A DNA stretch of 64,000 bases, from NCBI GenBank assembly GCA_021014325.1, contig CM037472.1, forward strand, positions 30,962,234 to 31,026,233, read 5' to 3'. The notes under the pieces are model-generated. The model saw nothing but the letters and a program-made list of their open reading frames with translations. It was not told the origin of the DNA and ran no database searches. Made by a program: the position numbers and the translations under genes. Shown here piece by piece: positions 13,050-24,647 of the stretch (position 1 is the first letter of the stretch; every line of letters begins with the position of its first letter). Origin of the DNA: Plazaster borealis (taxonomy: Eukaryota > Echinodermata > Asteroidea > Forcipulatida > Labidiasteridae).

Positions 13050-16000
13050 ACAGCCAAAGATCTTGCAAACTTGGTATGTGACCTTCAAGTAGATGACAAC
13101 ATGATGATACCGAGTACTTTTTTCTGTCCAATGTAGACCTATTATATTTGAGAGGGGGAGAAATCTTTCCACAACAACATATATTTCTACCTGGTTATTT
13201 TCATTTCACTTCAGCCATTGAAAATTACATAAAGTACATGTAGATGCAGTTAACGTTAATTACTTTATTCAATGTAGCTTCCATTTTGTACATTAATTTT
13301 TTTAAAGAAACCTTTCAAATGCGGTGCGACCACAAGGTTTTTACAGCTGGAGACATTGAGAGCTTGTCTTTGGTTAGCACTTAGCTGAGAGACGAAGTTT
13401 CACTCGCGAGGAAATCCTGAGCATCTATTTCAATCAAACCACCAACCTACATTCAATACTTGAAAGGGGATAGGAAAAACCCTAACACAAACAAGATTTC
13501 CTTCATTAAGTCAAGTAAAGTTATCTTCATTCACTATGGCAATCAAAGAAAACCAAAATCTATTTTTGTATTTCAAGCATTTTTTTTCTGAATTAAACTT
13601 GCATGGTCTTACTGTTTAAAGGGTATTTCACAAGCGTTGTGGCATTCAGGTACACCTTCAGAGTTTTAAAGCGCGTTCATATCTGGACAGCCAAGAAGCC
13701 GAAACCTATAACTCAAACACTCATGGGAGAAAACACAGGGGGGGGGGAGGCATCCATGGCAAAGCACACGATTTGATGTATCACAAAAAAAGTGCAAAGT
13801 AAAGAATCTCAAAGTGACATTATGCCAACATTTAAAACTTGGATCACAATCCATAACAAATTGCTTCGAAATATCCTTTGATTATCATAAACGAGGATAA
13901 TGCAGTGTGATTTTAAATTATTTTTCATGCAAAAGCAGATGTTAAACCGCATGATACTTTTTAAGATTGTGACCTTCAAGTGGAATTCCGTTACCATTTT
14001 CTGCGAACGAGTGTTTACAAGGTTACGATTAGTTCTTGCCCATGTGCATGAAGAGTCTTTTGTTGAATTGAATGCATGCAGCTTGCCTTTCATGATGACG
14101 GCGGTTGAGAAATCTACATAATTAAAAACTTGAAGAAAGGGGGAAACAACCAAAACCTACAATAGCACAACCTTATTGAGTGATGACTTATTGGTCAAGC
14201 ATGTTAAGACATTATCATTTGAATAATATGATGAAAAACGAAAATAATCAAATCAAAGCTATGAACTTGTTACTGATTCAAATGATAGTAGTTTTTATAG
14301 TGCTGATTGCAGAATATTCTGTGATTGTAAAGATTTTTGTTTTGTTTTAAGAAAAGCTAAAATGTAGACTTTTTTTTTAAAAAATCAGAAAAGAACCTGT
14401 TTGGCAAAGTTATTCATCAGCAACAACGAAGCACTAGCAATGCCACCAAGCCTTGCGAGGGGAAACTGCTACCACGGACCAACGCTCAGTATCCGAGTTG
14501 CACACACCAAAGACCAGTGAAGTGATCTGTATACGAAACGGCACTCGATAGAAAAAAAAGAAAACACCCCAAGCCACATCCCTCATGAATGGTTAAACAA
14601 CTGGAAAAACATCCATTGAACTGAAACACTCCAACTTGAAATTTTTAAAATAACGCTCTGGAATTTCCTTTAACACAACAGGATACATCCTTTTCAGTGA
14701 ATATTTACGATTCTTGTGGTATCCATTTTCTGGCATGTTTCTTCCTTGAATCTTGATCTTTTAAGTGTGTAAGTGCTCCACAAGGACCAACCATCTTGTG
14801 TTTATTTCCATGTTCATGAGTGACCGAGCAGGTAGACTTGCAGCATTTTTTCCTGGCTATGACTTGAGAAACTAAGAAAAGAAACACACGAAACGAAACC
14901 CTTCCCTTCCGGGTGGAATAATGTTGACACATTCTACAAAACATTGTTCTTGATTCCTGAAACTGGTGTTTAACTGCTGTATTCTTCATGCTTAAAATGA
15001 TGCTGCACATTGTGCTTACAATTGTTGGATGATTTTTTCACATTCAATAACTGTTACTTGACACTATTTCTCTTGGCTAACTTATCCAGAGGTTGAGGTG
15101 ACCAAAATAAATAAAATAATAAGATTACCAAAGGCTTGTGTAGAACTTTGAAGGTCTAATACTTTAACCAGAACTGTGAAACTGCAGAGACTGTATCACC
15201 TAGGGCATCATCAATTAGAATTAGCAAAATCCAAGACCCGAGTGTCCCTCTAATTGAACTTGGCTGTCTTCAAAGTATACAGATGGCTCAATTGTATCAT
15301 TTACAGATCATTGTTGCTTTTTATCTAGATAAAATGGAGAAATTACATTGTGTTCAGTATTCTGATAATTGGTATAGGAAGATTATGTATTATATGCCAA
15401 TGCGCAAACTGTAGTGCTGCAACAAATTAATTAGTTTGACTCGGTGACCAATTAATGACGAACAAATGTGAAATTTAACAGATTTTACAATGAAGAGCGG
15501 CAACTTTATGTCAATGAATAAAATCCCATTTGGACCTCTTGAATAAGTGCAAAGAAAAACATTGGAGAGATTGTCTACCTAGTTTCAAATGCTGTTAAAC
15601 TTTTGCATTCATAACAAATATTAATCCAGAAAAGATGGCTTTGAAGAAAAAAGACAACATTGGTTGCAAAACAATCTGCTTATAGATAACTGAAAACTTT
15701 CTTCAAAAGGAAAGAAAAAATTGTGCTAAAAGAAAAAGAAGAAAAAAAAACCACAGCTGGCCAAGATCGTAAATTTCATTCCTGATTAACCTACCAAGTT
15801 GTATGTTTAAGCCAGGAGAAGACATTGAAAACTACTGATGTTGGATACCTTTGATCTAAAATATCTGTTTCATTTGAGGCATTACTTTGTTCCTCAGTGT
15901 ATAGATTATATTATGAAGCCATTCAATATTTAAAAATCGAATTTGTGGTGGGTGGGTGGGTGGGGGAGTCAAAAATATTTCGACCAAAAATCGAATGGCC

Positions 16001-17080
16001 CCGAACTCAATCTGAAAAATAGCCCTATGCTTGGCAAAAATACAAAATTCTTGATTACAATTTCGCTTTGATAGGGAAATTAATTCCTCTAAACTAACCC
16101 ATGAATAGTATTTGTAGTGACTGTTATGAAATGTAACATTCATGACAGACAACAGCAGCCAGATGACAAACAATTTCGCATATTAAAAATATATGATAGG
16201 CCCTATTTGATTCTTATTCATAATGTCCCAACAACAAAAATCAGAAGACAACATACATGACATAAAGATGGTGTAAAGAAATTATCATATTCATCTACAT
16301 TACAACCACCTTACTACAACCCAGAAGTACAACCAAAGGGAAAATGTTGGCAAACAAGCACACGGACCCAAACCAAATGATTAAATATATTTTTCCCAGT
16401 TACTGGTTACCATGACAAAATCTATCACTGCACCAGCAGTCCCGTTTGGAAGAAAGTGCCAGGCATTGCAAAATTATTTTTTGTGTACCAACAATTTACT
16501 AACGTGGAACAGCTGAGATTGAGAAACCAATGCACAAGGAAATCAGCTAATCAGGTAGATGTCGGAATAATGACAAGACAATAGAGACTTCAAAAAAAAT
16601 GAGGGAAAAGTTTCCGCAGCATGCAACTTATATGCAGCAACTTATTTTTTTATTTTTTTTATTTTTTTTATTTCCCGTTTTCAATTTGGAGAAAGGTGGA
16701 AAACAGGAAAAAAATAAAATAAAAAATAATAAGTTGGAGGCATGCTGCAGAAACTTTTCCAAAATGAGACAGAGCAGAGCCTCAATTTTTGAACCATTTT
16801 AGACTAAAAATACATTCCCATCCCAGGATATACAACCAAATTCTTTCAACAAGTTTAAAAACGTCTGTTGAACATTTGAAGCTGCTTTCGATGTAGGCCC
16901 TAGTTTATCAGTTTATAAAACTCAAATTGTAACGTAAACTTGCGATATCAAATGATTTTTCAGTCAGGCCAACAACTTACAAGTAGCCTAGGCCTACAAG
17001 AAAGAAAAAAAAATAGCCCAAGTAATAAAAACCAAAACTAGAAAACAAATACAAATGGTTTAAAAGTTCAGAATGTGTTC
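13050..17080. other. Gene-poor stretch
   Basis: I see nothing that I can support as a gene. There is a GTGGGTGG-type run at 15947-15967, a short T/A-run pair at 16640-16730 that could fold (poly-T followed by AAAATAAAATAAAAAATAAT), and no recognisable mobile-element termini. Confidence 0.35.
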
Positions 17081-17084
17081 TTAC

Positions 17085-17185
17085 CACATTTTTTGCTTGA
17101 TTCTCTTGTGCTCGAAGTTGGCTTGGGTCGAGTCGAGACTGGCCACAAACTCGGTTAAAACCTTCCGCAGTGGACAAGCCCACAT
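17085..17185 (-). CDS. Candidate first coding exon of an unidentified minus-strand gene
   Basis: On the minus strand an ATG at 17185 opens a frame of 33 codons (MWACPLRKVL... ending IKQKM) that runs into a good splice donor, ATGTG|GTAAGA, after 17085. An in-frame TAA lies a few codons upstream of the ATG, which fits a start exon. Amino-acid composition looks protein-like, but the exon is short and I could not find a downstream exon with certainty. I do not recognise the sequence. Chance cannot be excluded. Confidence 0.3.
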
Positions 17186-17689
17186 GACAAATTTACGATT
17201 TTAAGAAATTCACCAAAACTGACCCATGACAACTCTACTTTATCTGTTGATTCTTCAAGACATTACAAATGGAATTTTGTTTAGCCTCTTCCAGAATTCA
17301 TGAATTGAATTTGTAAATACTCCCCTCCGCCCTAGACTGTGGTAGAATTCATCACTTCAATGTTGACATAACGCCTAACCATAACGGACTAACTAAAGTC
17401 AAGCTCAAGTAAGGCCTACCACACGGTCCATAGTCAGTGTTAATTTACAGTTGTCTAATTGAAGAAAATTGATCATCTTGTAATGATGTGAAGACTCGAA
17501 TGCTGAGAAAAAAAATGATTTTGCCTTGCACTCCTTGCAGACAACTCGGACATGTTGCTTGGAAAACATTTTTGATGTCAACAATTTTGTCGATAGGCCT
17601 ACAGACATTACAAATTGTGGCGAAAACCCCGTAAGTCGTTCCTTGAATCATATATTATCAACCAGAAATAAAAATCACGCAAACCTAGT

Positions 17690-17932
17690 ATGACACTTAT
17701 GCCAGAAAACACTTTCCTGATGCCAAAACCAAGAAAAATGGGCCACAATCGAACAAACGACCAGCTGGATTTACCCACAGACCGAGCGCAAACCAAAAGG
17801 ATCGCTGCTGATGACGCCCTGAAAATTCTAGATCCGTCTGGGGTTTTTATACCGAATAAAACCGATTTACTGCGATATCCTTTACCATCGGAGTGTAGCG
17901 CCCTATCGGGCAGCAACGGCAGGGTTCTGTAG
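17690..17932 (+). CDS. Small open frame in a CpG-bearing stretch, doubtful
   Basis: A complete plus-strand frame encodes 80 residues with a hydrophilic, protein-like composition. A second ATG eight codons... short of the N-terminus (MPENTFLMPK) could also be used. The opposite strand is open over the same bases, and a TATAAAAA motif on the minus strand lies inside it (about 17843-17852). It could be a small gene, an exon or a promoter region of a minus-strand unit. No homologue comes to mind. Confidence 0.2.
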   Translation: MTLMPENTFLMPKPRKMGHNRTNDQLDLPTDRAQTKRIAADDALKILDPSGVFIPNKTDLLRYPLPSECSALSGSNGRVL

Positions 17933-18179
17933 ACTTTTTTCAAGTCATTCGCCCTTGCATATTTCATTTAAAAAAAACGGAAAGGGGAAGCAATTGTTTT
18001 ATTTTACAACAAAAATTAAGCTTAACAAAAAAATACATCTTTATAGTAGTGCATTTGAGACTTATTTTTATATTAATAGTAATTATGGTATATTTACAAC
18101 ATCTTCTTCGACAATTTTTTTTAGTAACGACTGCAATACCTCTAGCGTCAGGGATTTGTTGTAAACAACCTTTTGTCAT

Positions 18180-18330
18180 CACTTATGCGCGTATGAATAT
18201 TTCTCAGAGGAAGTGGAAAGTCGGTCGCCCCACGTACGTCACTAACCGCAATTGGTGACGACGTGCCAAGTTATTTGTGTGCTTTTGTTGTCTTGCTCGG
18301 CGTGTTGCACAATGCAGTGACAACAGTTTC
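18180..18330. promoter_or_regulatory. Promoter-like CpG-bearing segment
   Basis: Within about 60 bp there is an ETS-type core (AGAGGAAGTG near 18208), CRE-like motifs (TACGTCAC near 18234 and GACGACGTG near 18258) and an inverted CCAAT box (ATTGG near 18251), in a stretch with many CpGs for this AT-rich window. It lies between the candidate minus-strand exon and the plus-strand ZNF106-type gene, so it could serve either or both. The assignment is inferred from motifs alone. Confidence 0.35.
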
Positions 18331-19021
18331 GCAGCAATCGTGTCTGAAACGTTTCGTAAAATTTAAAAATAGAAATATTGCGTATAATCACAGAATTATT
18401 ACAGTAAAATGCCACATCAGTCGATGACAGCGTCAAAATGCAAAAATTTATTGTTCTATTTTTTTTATTCAGTGAGATTTTTTGCAGAGTACTTGGAATT
18501 GTGCAACAACCATGCAATTTTCTGTTCCAAATTTCTGTTTCACCCCCATGTCCAAATAATGTATGTGTTACTGTCGACGAAGTTCAATTATTACAACAAA
18601 ACATGTAACAACCCCCCCCCCCCCAAAAAAAAAAACCAAAACAAAACACCGCCACAAAAAACAACCTTCTTGCTGTTTACTAAACTTGCTCGTCTTCAAA
18701 ATAGATTGACTTCATTCAGATACGAAATTGTTGGGTTATTAATGTAATCATAGAGCAATGTACATGTAGCTCTATATTGTGAATGGAGACTGCCCACGCC
18801 ACCTGTCATATTTTATATTTTTACCACAGGGTTCCACCGGCCATAACCAAAAATAGAGTTTAATACAGCATAAAATTCGTTTTTGTCTTAACCTTTTTCC
18901 AGACACTTTTGGCAGCCAGTCCGCGTTGTTTTGCTCAGCACATCCATACCTTTTATGGTTAGTGACAACACCTCCATGGCGACAAGAGGTATATGCGCGG
19001 CTGGGGGGGGGGGGGGGTTGT

Positions 19022-19432
19022 AACCGGAAGCTGAGGTCAAATTTAATTATCGTGTTTTCTTGCGTTATATTGTTGAACTGATTTTACTTTCATATTGTTT
19101 ATAAAATAAGTAGGCCCCCTATTACATTCCGAAAAAACATACATAATTTTCATGAAAACAATAATTGACGAAACAAAATCTCACCCACGTAAAAATATGG
19201 TTGAGACCACAATAGGCCTAGACTGTGCAAGTCTCGCGGATATTTGAACTTCCGGGACCCTTGTGGTCCCAACCTTGTTTTGTCAATTATTTTAGTTTAA
19301 CCATGGTTTATGGCTATGAACATTATATATGTGCTTGGATTGTAATCTAAGTGATTAACAGTATGAAAGTAAAATCAATTCAACAAATTACTGAAGAAAA
19401 CCTGGGAATAAGACTTGACCTCCGTTCCGGTT
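19022..19432. mobile_element. Foldback element overlapping a second one
   Basis: The left arm starts AACCGGAAGCTGAGGTCAA and continues through TTGAACTGATTTTACTTTC. The right arm is its imperfect reverse complement, ending TCCGTTCCGGTT at 19432. An inner inverted pair (GGTTGAGACCACAA and TTGTGGTCCCAACC) is also present. The right half belongs to the same sequence as the element at 19219-19799, so the two are interlocked. Confidence 0.55.
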
Positions 19433-19799
19433 ATTTGTAAAAACATAAAAACAAATATAATTTTGCCCAACACTGACGGTCATGTTGTCATTAAACCTTT
19501 GTAATAGACGCACACATTCGGGCGTGATTGGCAAATGGGGCTTCTAACAGTAAAGCATCCTCGTCCCAAGTTTTAATTTTGTTTCAATGTTAAATCGAAC
19601 AAATTATTTGTATAATACAAACATTGACAAATTATATATCACAACTTCAAGAATTTTGAATAAATATGATTTAAAAAGAAGATTTGATTTCATAAAAAAT
19701 ATAGTCTTCGTTCGAGCTTTTTTTCTCATTTCGATATACGCGTCAGTGCACGGTCTATGGTACCGGAAGTTCAAATACGCGCGAGACTTGCACAGTCTA
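19219..19799. mobile_element. Foldback element, family G, with 37-bp termini
   Basis: The left terminus (TAGACTGTGCAAGTCTCGCG...) and right terminus (...CGCGAGACTTGCACAGTCTA) are inverted repeats of about 37 bp with very few mismatches. The 580-bp body has no coding capacity. Parts of the same body recur at 30540-30651, 41686-41756 plus 42224-42575, 45940-45975 and 48955-49021, so this is a dispersed family. Confidence 0.75.
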
Positions 19800-20347
19800 T
19801 TCGGATACGATGCAGCACGGTAGTACTGGTAGTGGTAGTCTTCATTGGCGACGTTAATTTTGTTACGTATCCGCCGATATCGCAACACCGGGGGAGGGCG
19901 GAAAGGGTATTGCGCAATAAATTGCAATCGCGGTTTGGGTACACTCCATTTTAAAAAGAGGTGAAGACCATTAAAAAAGAAAAGGAAAATCATGTATATC
20001 TAAAATGTCCTCTTTAACAGCACTAAAAACATAACAGTAGGTATACATTATAAGAGCATTTTCAATCATTTGGGTGGTTATTTTTTATGTTAACCGAAAA
20101 TTTTCCGTTGGTTTATTCATTCAGCAGCTAACGTGTATGAATGGGTCCAGGTGGGAATTTCATTACAAAACGTCTCCCCTAAAATGGCTACAAAATATTG
20201 ACATAATGTGAAAATTTGTATCGTTCATCCTCTGATTTTTTTGTTGAACGTAATATATAGATCTTTCATTTTTGGAAGTTTAAACAAAATCCCTCGATAC
20301 ATCCTCTAGATATTTGACGATTTGTTATAGAAGGGTTCTTTTAGAAA

Positions 20348-20421
20348 ATGGTTTCTGCTATACTTGCCGACAAACGATCGTCCGTCAAGCGGACGTCTAC
20401 GGACGGGAACATTCGCCGTAG
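20348..20421 (+). CDS. Candidate short first exon, unidentified
   Basis: An ATG with A at -3 opens 24 codons (MVSAILADKRSS...) in a CpG-rich patch and meets a usable donor, CGTAG|GTAATA. A possible next exon lies at about 20571-20660 and contains a second ATG (MEDSPEQSQTARK) before AAGTAATTC. This could be an upstream exon of the ZNF106-type gene or of another plus-strand gene. Neither link is demonstrated. Confidence 0.25.
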
Positions 20422-20961
20422 GTAATATCAATTATGAGGCAACATACACATCTTAAACATATATGTAATAGAGGTCGTTTACGTTACTTATGTTGTTTAT
20501 TAAATTATTAAATCACTGAAGCAGTTGGTAACGCAAAGAAAAACATTTACGAATGTTCTCTAGTGAAAAGATTTGGTGAATTTACAAAATTTGAAGATAA
20601 CACTATACCCTCTGATAAAATGGAGGACTCGCCCGAGCAGTCTCAAACGGCACGCAAGTAATTCAAATCTTGTACGATAGGCTACATGTACACCATAAAA
20701 TAATACACATAACGTAGGGAGAGTCGAATGAGATTATTAGGTGGCGCGTTGGTGGCGTTACCCCCTTCTGCCCCCCCCCCCTGAATTACTGTCCGCAACA
20801 CGAATTACTGGAGAAGAGATCTGTAAACGAACATCTTGAATCAGATTTATAAACTTGCCCAGTCCCTCTGAGTCAGCCTCCCAAAAAGTTGAAATGCGCC
20901 CTCTACCGGTGACTAATCAAAAAACATCGTCGCCAAATAGCACTAGGTAGTCCATGCGGGA

Positions 20962-21111
20962 CCCTTTTCGAAACCACGGCTTACGCTGGGCTCAGGCTCT
21001 TTCAGTTTGGAAAACGCGCGCTTTCATTGCGCTGCTTCATAGGTACGCACGGAACCCAACAAGCGCAGTAAGCGGAGCCCAGACTGAAACCGCAGTTGGT
21101 TTCGAAAAGGG
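20962..21111. mobile_element. 150-bp foldback element
   Basis: The termini CCCTTTTCGAAACCA and TGGTTTCGAAAAGGG are perfect inverted repeats of 15 bp and extend imperfectly to about 32-37 bp (GCTGGGCTC and GAGCCCAG inside). The middle is GC-rich. It has no coding capacity, and the open frame across it is a consequence of the palindrome. Confidence 0.75.
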
Positions 21112-21586
21112 CATAAAAATACAGACTCGGCTAGCTTTTTGGGATGCCTGCTGAATAGATGATAGAGTGATACAAAATGTAGCGCCGGAAGACGTCTTGA
21201 TTTTCTTCCTTCAAAAACAATATCATGGTAATAACTTTAAATGTATGAACCATGACGTCACTTTATAATTTTTTTTAAAACATAAAGTTAGTGTTGGGCA
21301 TGCTCCAGGGCATTCCTTGCTTCCTTGATCGTCACACGACACTGCACGATTGCATGGCACGTATGTATAGTCCGTCCTTTTTATAGCTCCACGGTCCGAG
21401 TCCGAGCGGGGAGCTCCGCGAGGTACGGAGGTCTGCTGGACTCCGGAATTCCTGGACCCCGAAATTCCTGGACCCAACATAGTTATATCAGAGCTTTTTA
21501 ACATTTAGACATTATCTGGCGTAAACATAAGTCTAATTTATTAAATTAAGACTTACATTTTACAACAAGTATGAAAGTAGGCGGGC

Positions 21587-21733
21587 CTAGCCCACCTTGT
21601 TGGGCTGTTAATAATAAATGACTCTCTTAAGTTTAACCCATGGTTTAACATCGGTCTTATTCATCATGTTCAGGGTTGCTATGAATAAGACTGATGTTAA
21701 AGAGAGCCATAACAACCCAACAAGGTGGGCTAG
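21587..21733. mobile_element. 147-bp foldback element
   Basis: The ends CTAGCCCACCTTGTTGGG and CCCAACAAGGTGGGCTAG are inverted repeats. Inner arms TAACATCGGTCTTATTCAT and ATGAATAAGACTGATGTTA also pair, so nearly the whole element folds into one hairpin. Confidence 0.75.
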
Positions 21734-21925
21734 AAGAAGTAGGTCTAGCAAAAGTATGTATAGAATTAGACTAGAGCCTTTAGAGGCAGACAAAAATCCA
21801 GAATTGTAAATACTCGAGTGAAAAATAATCTGTTCTCAACAAAGCCACATACTCGATACTCGTGTGTACTCGGACTGCAGAGAGGCCTTTTTAACCAGTC
21901 TGATTGTGAAGATACATACAATATT

Positions 21926-22066
21926 CTCCAAGAACTATGAGGTCTGTTCTGCTATCGTCTCCACGTTCCGCTATTGTCTCCACATTCCGCTATCGTCTCC
22001 ACATTCCGCTATCGTCTAGTTGAGACCGTGGAGACGATAGCGGAACGAACCTCATAGTTCTAGGAG
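21926..22066. mobile_element. Foldback element with an internal 19-bp tandem repeat
   Basis: Outer arms CTCCAAGAACTATGAGGT and ACCTCATAGTTCTAGGAG are inverted. The left arm continues into about four copies of a 19-bp unit (GCTATCGTCTCCACATTCC) at 21951-22017, while the right arm has a single inverted copy (GGAGACGATAGCGGAAC). The CTATCGTCTC core is shared with the element at 31183-31281. Confidence 0.75.
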
Positions 22067-22243
22067 TTAGTACAGTATACAATCATACACATGTTGGAGA
22101 CTGAGCACTGAAACCTGAAACTGTGATTAACTTGATATAAAAAACAACTTTTTGTAGGTTTGTTTATAAATCTACAGAGTAAAGACAGAACTCATGTGAG
22201 TTGTAACACTAGCACTAACCATCACTTTGACTGAGATTGTTGA

Positions 22244-22857
22244 AGAGGAAGGGAAATGTCAAATTAAATTTTGTGATGTATTCCTTTTTAAAATAGAGTC
22301 CTCATGTGAGTGGGGAAAAATTACAAGTCTCTAACCTCACGTTAAAATGGTGTAAATTGCCATTGTATTCAATAACCTCCCATCCCAGTGCAAAATTTGT
22401 CAACATATCCAAAACATCCGATGACATCATTCTGAGAAAAATGTGTCTGTTCATTTTTGTACGGGGATGTTTTTGTTCATTACTGTCTTTTTCAGAACGA
22501 AATTTGAAACATGACGTCAATGGATTTCAACAACTAATGGGTCTTTATATTCCAAGGAGGAATATTTTGTCAGTCAAAATGTCAAATTCAACGCTGTTTT
22601 GATTGAGTATCATTGAAAGTCAGGAATGAACCAAACAACCCCCTACAAAAATGTACAGACCCATTTTTTCTCAGAATGGTGTCATCAAATTTTTAGATGT
22701 TGACAAATTTTGCCCTGGAAGGTTATCGAATACAATGGCAAATTACACCATTTTAACGTGAGGTTAGAGATTTGTATTTTTTCCCCTCTCAGATGAGGAC
22801 TTTATCTATTGGAAAATGAGTACATCACAAAATTGAATTTGACATTTCCCTTCCTCT
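22244..22857. mobile_element. TTAA-type foldback element, AGAGGAAGGG family
   Basis: Long inverted arms begin AGAGGAAGGGAAATGTC on the left and end GACATTTCCCTTCCTCT on the right. Inner arms around TCACGTTAAAATGGTGTAAA also pair. The flanks are TTGA (left, probably a mutated TTAA) and TTAA (right). Relatives lie at 40136-40928 and 48248-48712. It is non-coding and so non-autonomous. Confidence 0.75.
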
Positions 22858-22863
22858 TTAAGT

Positions 22864-23150
22864 GGTTGTGGCGAGTGGTCAAGCGCACTGAACTCAAGCT
22901 CTGTTGTTTCTGATCAGCTGAAAGTGGGTTCAGGTCCTGGTCTTGACACTTGTGTCCTTAAGCAAGACACTTACCATTATTGCTTCATCATTCGGATGGG
23001 ACGTAAAGCCGTTGGTCCCGTGTGTTGTGCAATGCACGTAAAAGAACCCAGTACCGTACACTTATCGTTAAGAGAAGGGGTTTGCCCTAGTGTTTCTGGC
23101 GTAGTCTGACAGCAATATGTGCCATCTCACCTTGTATCCCTTTCAAGCTG
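22864..23150 (+). mobile_element. tRNA-derived SINE, decayed copy
   Basis: The copy begins directly after the foldback element ending at 22857. It shows a decayed A box (GTGGCGAGTGG), a decayed B-box region (GGGTTCAGGTCC), then the family body: TTAAGCAAGACACTTA, CGGATGGGACGTAAAGCC, CGTAAAAGAACCCAGT and CGTTAAGAGAAGGGG. The right end is not clear. It is the same family as 43383-43801. Confidence 0.75.
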
Positions 23151-23510
23151 TTGTAACATGGTTGCTTCGTCTCATAAAATCATTCTTGGGCCCTAAAATG
23201 TATATATTCTTATATTATAATTTTTTGTTTGTTTATTTAAAAATTGTTAGTGTCCTGACACAGGTTGGAAACACAAAGGAGAAAATCAAAGGTGGGTAGA
23301 GGGAGAAAAGTAATTAATTCGTGAATGAGGCAGACTAAAAAGGGGGATAACTGTGGGAAAAAGGAGAAGGCAAAGACAAAAAGCTGTTAGTCATTTCCTT
23401 AACCCTAACCACCCCAGGCCTGCCAAAATCAAACAGATGGTTTTGTTGGAATTTGGATGGTTTAGTCCTGTGGAGAGTACCCACTAAATCACAGTCCAGA
23501 AGCACAGGAC

Positions 23511-23620
23511 CTGTTGGAGTATGATGGGTTGTGTACTGTTCCAGTACATAAACTGTTGGAGTATGATGGGTTGTGTACTGTTCCAAAAAGTGAACTGTTG
23601 GAGTATGATGGGTTGTGGAA
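23511..23620 (+). repeat. 42-bp tandem repeat, about 2.6 copies
   Basis: Units start CTGTTGGAGTATGATGGGTT at 23511, 23553 and 23595. Copies one and two carry the TGTGTACTGTTCCA continuation, and the third diverges. There is no associated gene. Confidence 0.8.
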
Positions 23621-23951
23621 GCTTTCTGGTAGAAATGCTTAGAGGGTTAGGGTTATAATGGATGTTTAGACCATGGGGGGTTGAATGGTCTTGAGGCGCC
23701 TTATCCACAGTTTCTCCCTACTCAGACCAACACTCAGATTATCCTTTGTGTTTCCAACCTCTTGGGGTCAAACAAGCCTCTTCCCTCTAACCCCCCCCCC
23801 CTTTGTCTCCTTCTTCATTGTTCATCCCTTTTTCTTTCTTTGTGTGCTTTCTACCCCTCTCTCTCTCTTCACGTATTTCCACTTGACTGCTTCTGTTACG
23901 ATTGTATACATGTTAATGTGTTTTGTGTTGTCATTCTTTGACAAAGACTCT

Positions 23952-23973
23952 GCTAGGGTCGAAACGTCAGGCC
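23952..23973 (+). repeat. Short segment shared with 37021-37042
   Basis: GCTAGGGTCGAAACGTCAGG followed by CC is present here and again at 37021, in each case after a GAAGA/AAAGAC-like lead and before ACTAAC or ATTAAC. Exact sharing of 22 bp points to a common repeat, possibly the end of a retroelement. I cannot define the rest of that element. Confidence 0.5.
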
Positions 23974-24049
23974 ACTAACTATTCTTTTGCATTTATACCA
24001 TAGGTTCTGTTGGTTGGTAAACAGTTTGCAATCAGCTAATTCTATTTTC

Positions 24050-24305
24050 TTATTTATTTATTTATTTTATTGCACATCCAACAGCACAATTAGCGCCAAT
24101 AACAGGATGAATTGCAAACATGAAGAAGTGTTGAGTTTTAGATATGGGAGTAAAAACCCCAATGGGGGAAAACCCACACAATCAGGTAGGGACTGAAAAC
24201 CCAGTCCACATACAAGCTCTGTTCTGAGGTGGGATTTGAACCGGGGTCCACAGAGGTGAAAGGCAGGGAAAGAAATCACTGAGCCAACCTGATCCCCCCA
24301 GATGG
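24050..24305 (-). mobile_element. SINE-like repeat, family E
   Basis: The stretch contains GGGATTTGAACCGGGG, a minus-strand B-box-like motif, and the segment TAGGGACTGAAAACCCA preceded by a GGGGGAAAACCCACACA run. The same core recurs at 46683-46770. A TTTATTTATTTATTTTATTG run at the left edge would be the poly-A-like tail read on the minus strand. The family assignment is from structure only. Confidence 0.5.
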
Positions 24306-24647
24306 TGTGTGGGATATAAATACAGTGCATGCAAGAATCTGCAGGGACATGTATCATTTTTAAAATTTTTATAAGCTCATTGCCATCCTCTGGATTTCAA
24401 CAGACCAGCGTTCTCCCTTAACAGAGGACCAGTCAAAATTCACTCGCAGGTGGTCTGGCTGGCTCGTTCAGTGTTGAAAAGCTTCCCTGTTTTATTTGAA
24501 ATACGGACTAGTGAAAAAATGTGATATGGAAACAGACATTTCTGATTTTTTGAAGTTACTCCTAGAAATGTTACCAGCAAATATTTGTGACTTGGTTACC
24601 AAGTTCGTACGAAGGTCTGAAAAGCAACTTTTGTCTTTGCTTTCTAG

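Noticed and set aside
20954..21154. 66-codon plus-strand frame
   Set aside because: It coincides with the 150-bp foldback element.
21608..21809. Open frames on both strands at 21.6-21.8 kb
   Set aside because: They are mirror images produced by the palindromic element at 21587-21733.
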